Assembly: GCF_902459725.1 (NCBI RefSeq)
Contig: NZ_CABPSH010000008.1
Coordinates: 62,001 to 126,000, forward strand
DNA length: 64,000 nt
Reading direction: 5' to 3'
Source: Pandoraea eparura
GTDB lineage: Bacteria > Pseudomonadota > Gammaproteobacteria > Burkholderiales > Burkholderiaceae
This document shows, in pieces, positions 62,476-64,000 of this stretch; positions within the stretch are counted from its first letter, which is position 1; each line of letters starts with the position of its first letter. Both the position numbers and the translations under genes were made by a program. The notes under the pieces are model-generated. The model was not told the DNA's origin and ran no database searches. It was given only the letters and a program-made list of their open reading frames with translations.

Positions 62476-63798
62476 TCAGGCCACCTGCCCCGGCGCCTCA
62501 CGCTGGTGCCAGTGAGGCGGCACTTCCAGCGGCTCCAGAGCGCTCGTCTCGTCCAGATGAAACAGCGCATCGAACTGGTGGGCGAGCGATGTCCAGAAAT
62601 AGTGACTTTCACGTTCGCTCTGGGGCAGGTAGATCACGCCGATCGCCCGTTCGAGCATGGCTTCGCAAAGCGGCTCCGCCGCAACCTCGTTGAGTGGCAG
62701 AAAAAACCGGTCTAGCCCGGTGCTGTGAAACAGGTATTCATAGCTGTCGTGCAATGCCGGACGCACCCACTTGTGCTCGACGTCGCCGTCCCATTGAGAC
62801 GCGGCCGATACGTGCCCCGTATAGGTGCTGAAGCCGACCAGCAGCGCCTTCGCACCGGCCGCTTCACGCACCAGTTGTCCAAGATTCCACTCGCCGCGCC
62901 AATGGGAGTCAGTCGCGCGTGCATCGCCCAGGTGCGAATTGTGTGCCCAGACGACAATCCGCCCCCGTCCACCACGCTGTAGACGATAACGGGCAAGGGC
63001 GGATAGCGTTCGGTACATGTGCGCGTCGCGCAGATTCCAGGTGTTCAGGCGCCGTCCGAACATCGACCGATAGTAGTTCTCCGCGTCGACGACAACTTCG
63101 GCATTCTGTTGCGCAAAGAACTGCGCATCGAGCGCCGCAAGGCCATCCTGCGAGAGATGCAGGCACGCGTCGGCCCGCAGTTGCAACAACTGGGCGACGA
63201 CGCCCTCGCGTGCATCCGGCCGGGCGCCGATCGCTGTGGCGTACCCATACGCCTGAGGCTCGCGCACGTGATCGAGCGCCGCGTACCGGTCGCGCGCCAT
63301 GGCAGCCTGCTCGGGATCGACGCGCTCAAGATAGCGGATCACGGCATCGGCTGACTGGTACATGCTGTACAGGTCGAGTCCATAAACGCCGACCCGCGCC
63401 TCGGGCGACAGCGAGGCGTTGTGCCCACGTAGCCAAAGAATGAAGTCGCGCATCTCACGATTGCGCCACATCCAGATAGGGAAGCGCTTGAAATCCGCAA
63501 GTGCGGCATCCGCATCGACGTCGCCTTCGCCTTCGCCTTGCACGAAACAGTTCACGCGCCAGGTATCCGGCCAATCGCCTTCGATGGCGACACCGTCGAA
63601 TCCCCCCTCCACGATCAGGCGGCGGGTGATCTGGGCTCGCATCCGGTAGAAGTCTTGCGTGCCGTGCGTGGCTTCGCCGAGCAGCACGAACTCGCGATCG
63701 CGCGCCATCTCCAGCAACGCATCGTAATCGCTATCGTTGTCGTTGAGCCGTTGCGCGAGCTCGCGCACGGCGAGAAAGGGCGTGGTGGCGGGGTGCAT
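62476..63798 (-). CDS. Erythromycin esterase-family protein
   Basis: 440-aa protein of the EreA/EreB-like family. It has the LGEATHGTQDFYRMRAQIT start of the fold, VAIEGDWPD, the HNSHLGDARAT metal or catalytic region, and QWDGDVEHKWVRPAL. Family members from chromosomes often do not act on macrolides, so no resistance is claimed here. The start at the MHPATTPF methionine has AGGA upstream; an in-frame upstream extension is less supported. Its stop lies 28 bp before the hydrolase start, so the two are probably one operon. Confidence 0.82.
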   Translation of the reverse strand: MHPATTPFLAVRELAQRLNDNDSDYDALLEMARDREFVLLGEATHGTQDFYRMRAQITRRLIVEGGFDGVAIEGDWPDTWRVNCFVQGEGEGDVDADAALADFKRFPIWMWRNREMRDFILWLRGHNASLSPEARVGVYGLDLYSMYQSADAVIRYLERVDPEQAAMARDRYAALDHVREPQAYGYATAIGARPDAREGVVAQLLQLRADACLHLSQDGLAALDAQFFAQQNAEVVVDAENYYRSMFGRRLNTWNLRDAHMYRTLSALARYRLQRGGRGRIVVWAHNSHLGDARATDSHWRGEWNLGQLVREAAGAKALLVGFSTYTGHVSAASQWDGDVEHKWVRPALHDSYEYLFHSTGLDRFFLPLNEVAAEPLCEAMLERAIGVIYLPQSERESHYFWTSLAHQFDALFHLDETSALEPLEVPPHWHQREAPGQVA

Positions 63799-63925
63799 TA
63801 TCGATGGTCCTGATGTGAGCGGGCGAGGAGCACGCTCACGTCGGCACGCCCTTCGAGGTGTGCGGTTCGACACGACGCTCAATGTGATAGCCGCGAGCGC
63901 GATTCCCCACATGACAATTCTGGAC

Positions 63926-63943
63926 GTCTTGCCGAGGCAAGAC
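63926..63943. promoter_or_regulatory. Perfect palindrome upstream of the erythromycin-esterase-like gene
   Basis: GTCTTGCC-GA-GGCAAGAC, an 18-base palindrome about 130 bp upstream of the start of the gene at 62476-63798. It may be an operator; the rest of the stretch up to 64000 shows no gene that I can support, though a minus-strand open frame reaches into it. Confidence 0.35.
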
Positions 63944-64000
63944 TTGAGGTCGATCAAGGAACTGGCACAAGGTGGGCCCGGTGTCGCAATGACGGAACCG

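Noticed and set aside
63799-63957. An upstream extension of the erythromycin-esterase-like gene with a hydrophobic stretch
   Set aside because: The family starts near MHPATTPF, and the AGGA site fits that start. The added residues show no conserved content.

Overview
The window looks like chromosome from a high-GC betaproteobacterium of the Burkholderiaceae, most likely Pandoraea or a close relative. This is inferred from gene order and protein character: an mlaFEDACB operon followed by an ABC exporter pair, ibaG, murA and the his operon with a marC gene inside; hinT, tatABC and a DegS-like protease; petABC-sspA-sspB; and pilMN-pilQ-aroK-aroB-dgt. No ribosomal RNA genes, plasmid functions or CRISPR arrays were seen.

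Layout. 1-5.3 kb: msrQ, lysA, lptM, cyaY and the penicillin-binding protein gene mrcA. 5.5-12.8 kb: a type IV pilus alignment/secretin locus in which PilO-like and PilQ parts form one polypeptide and no pilP gene is visible, running into aroK, aroB and dgt. 12.9-16.6 kb: a DUF883 membrane-anchored protein, two tandem OmpW-family porins and a REP-associated transposase. 16.8-23.1 kb: glutamate synthase gltBD. 23.6-27.2 kb: a two-gene uronate-oxidation operon (udh plus a lactonase) facing an ABC transporter gene. 27.5-31.3 kb: a thiamine operon (TPP riboswitch, short leader ORF, thiO, thiS, thiG, thiE). 32.1-38.6 kb: the Mla lipid-transport operon, an ABC-2 exporter and ibaG. 38.6-48.1 kb: murA and the histidine genes hisG, D, C, B, H, A, F, I and E, interrupted by an unrecognised exported protein gene and marC. 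48.2-53.8 kb: a DUF4870-like protein, hinT, tatABC, a DegS-type protease, a Nif3-family protein and mscL. 54.2-58.2 kb: cytochrome bc1 (petABC) with sspA and sspB.

58.4-61.8 kb is the accessory part. A tRNA-Thr(UGU) gene carries a small decayed island. The 3' half of the tRNA and its terminator recur 2.5 kb downstream as a 78/79-bp direct repeat. Between the repeats lie a PIN toxin with an HTH antitoxin, a striking inverted-repeat operator, a truncated tyrosine integrase and a small protein of unknown family. A second copy of that small protein and a third, degenerate copy lie just outside the right repeat, with duplicated upstream DNA. This is the least explained part of the window. It ends at an alpha/beta hydrolase and an erythromycin-esterase-family protein.

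Most of the window is housekeeping, with tight 4-bp ATGA overlaps (udh/lactonase, mlaF/mlaE, the ABC pair, ibaG/murA/hisG/hisD, marC/hisH). The more unusual points are the PilO-PilQ fusion overlapping aroK, the coupled leader ORF upstream of thiO, the exported protein inside the his operon, and the tRNA-Thr island with its repeated small-protein module.
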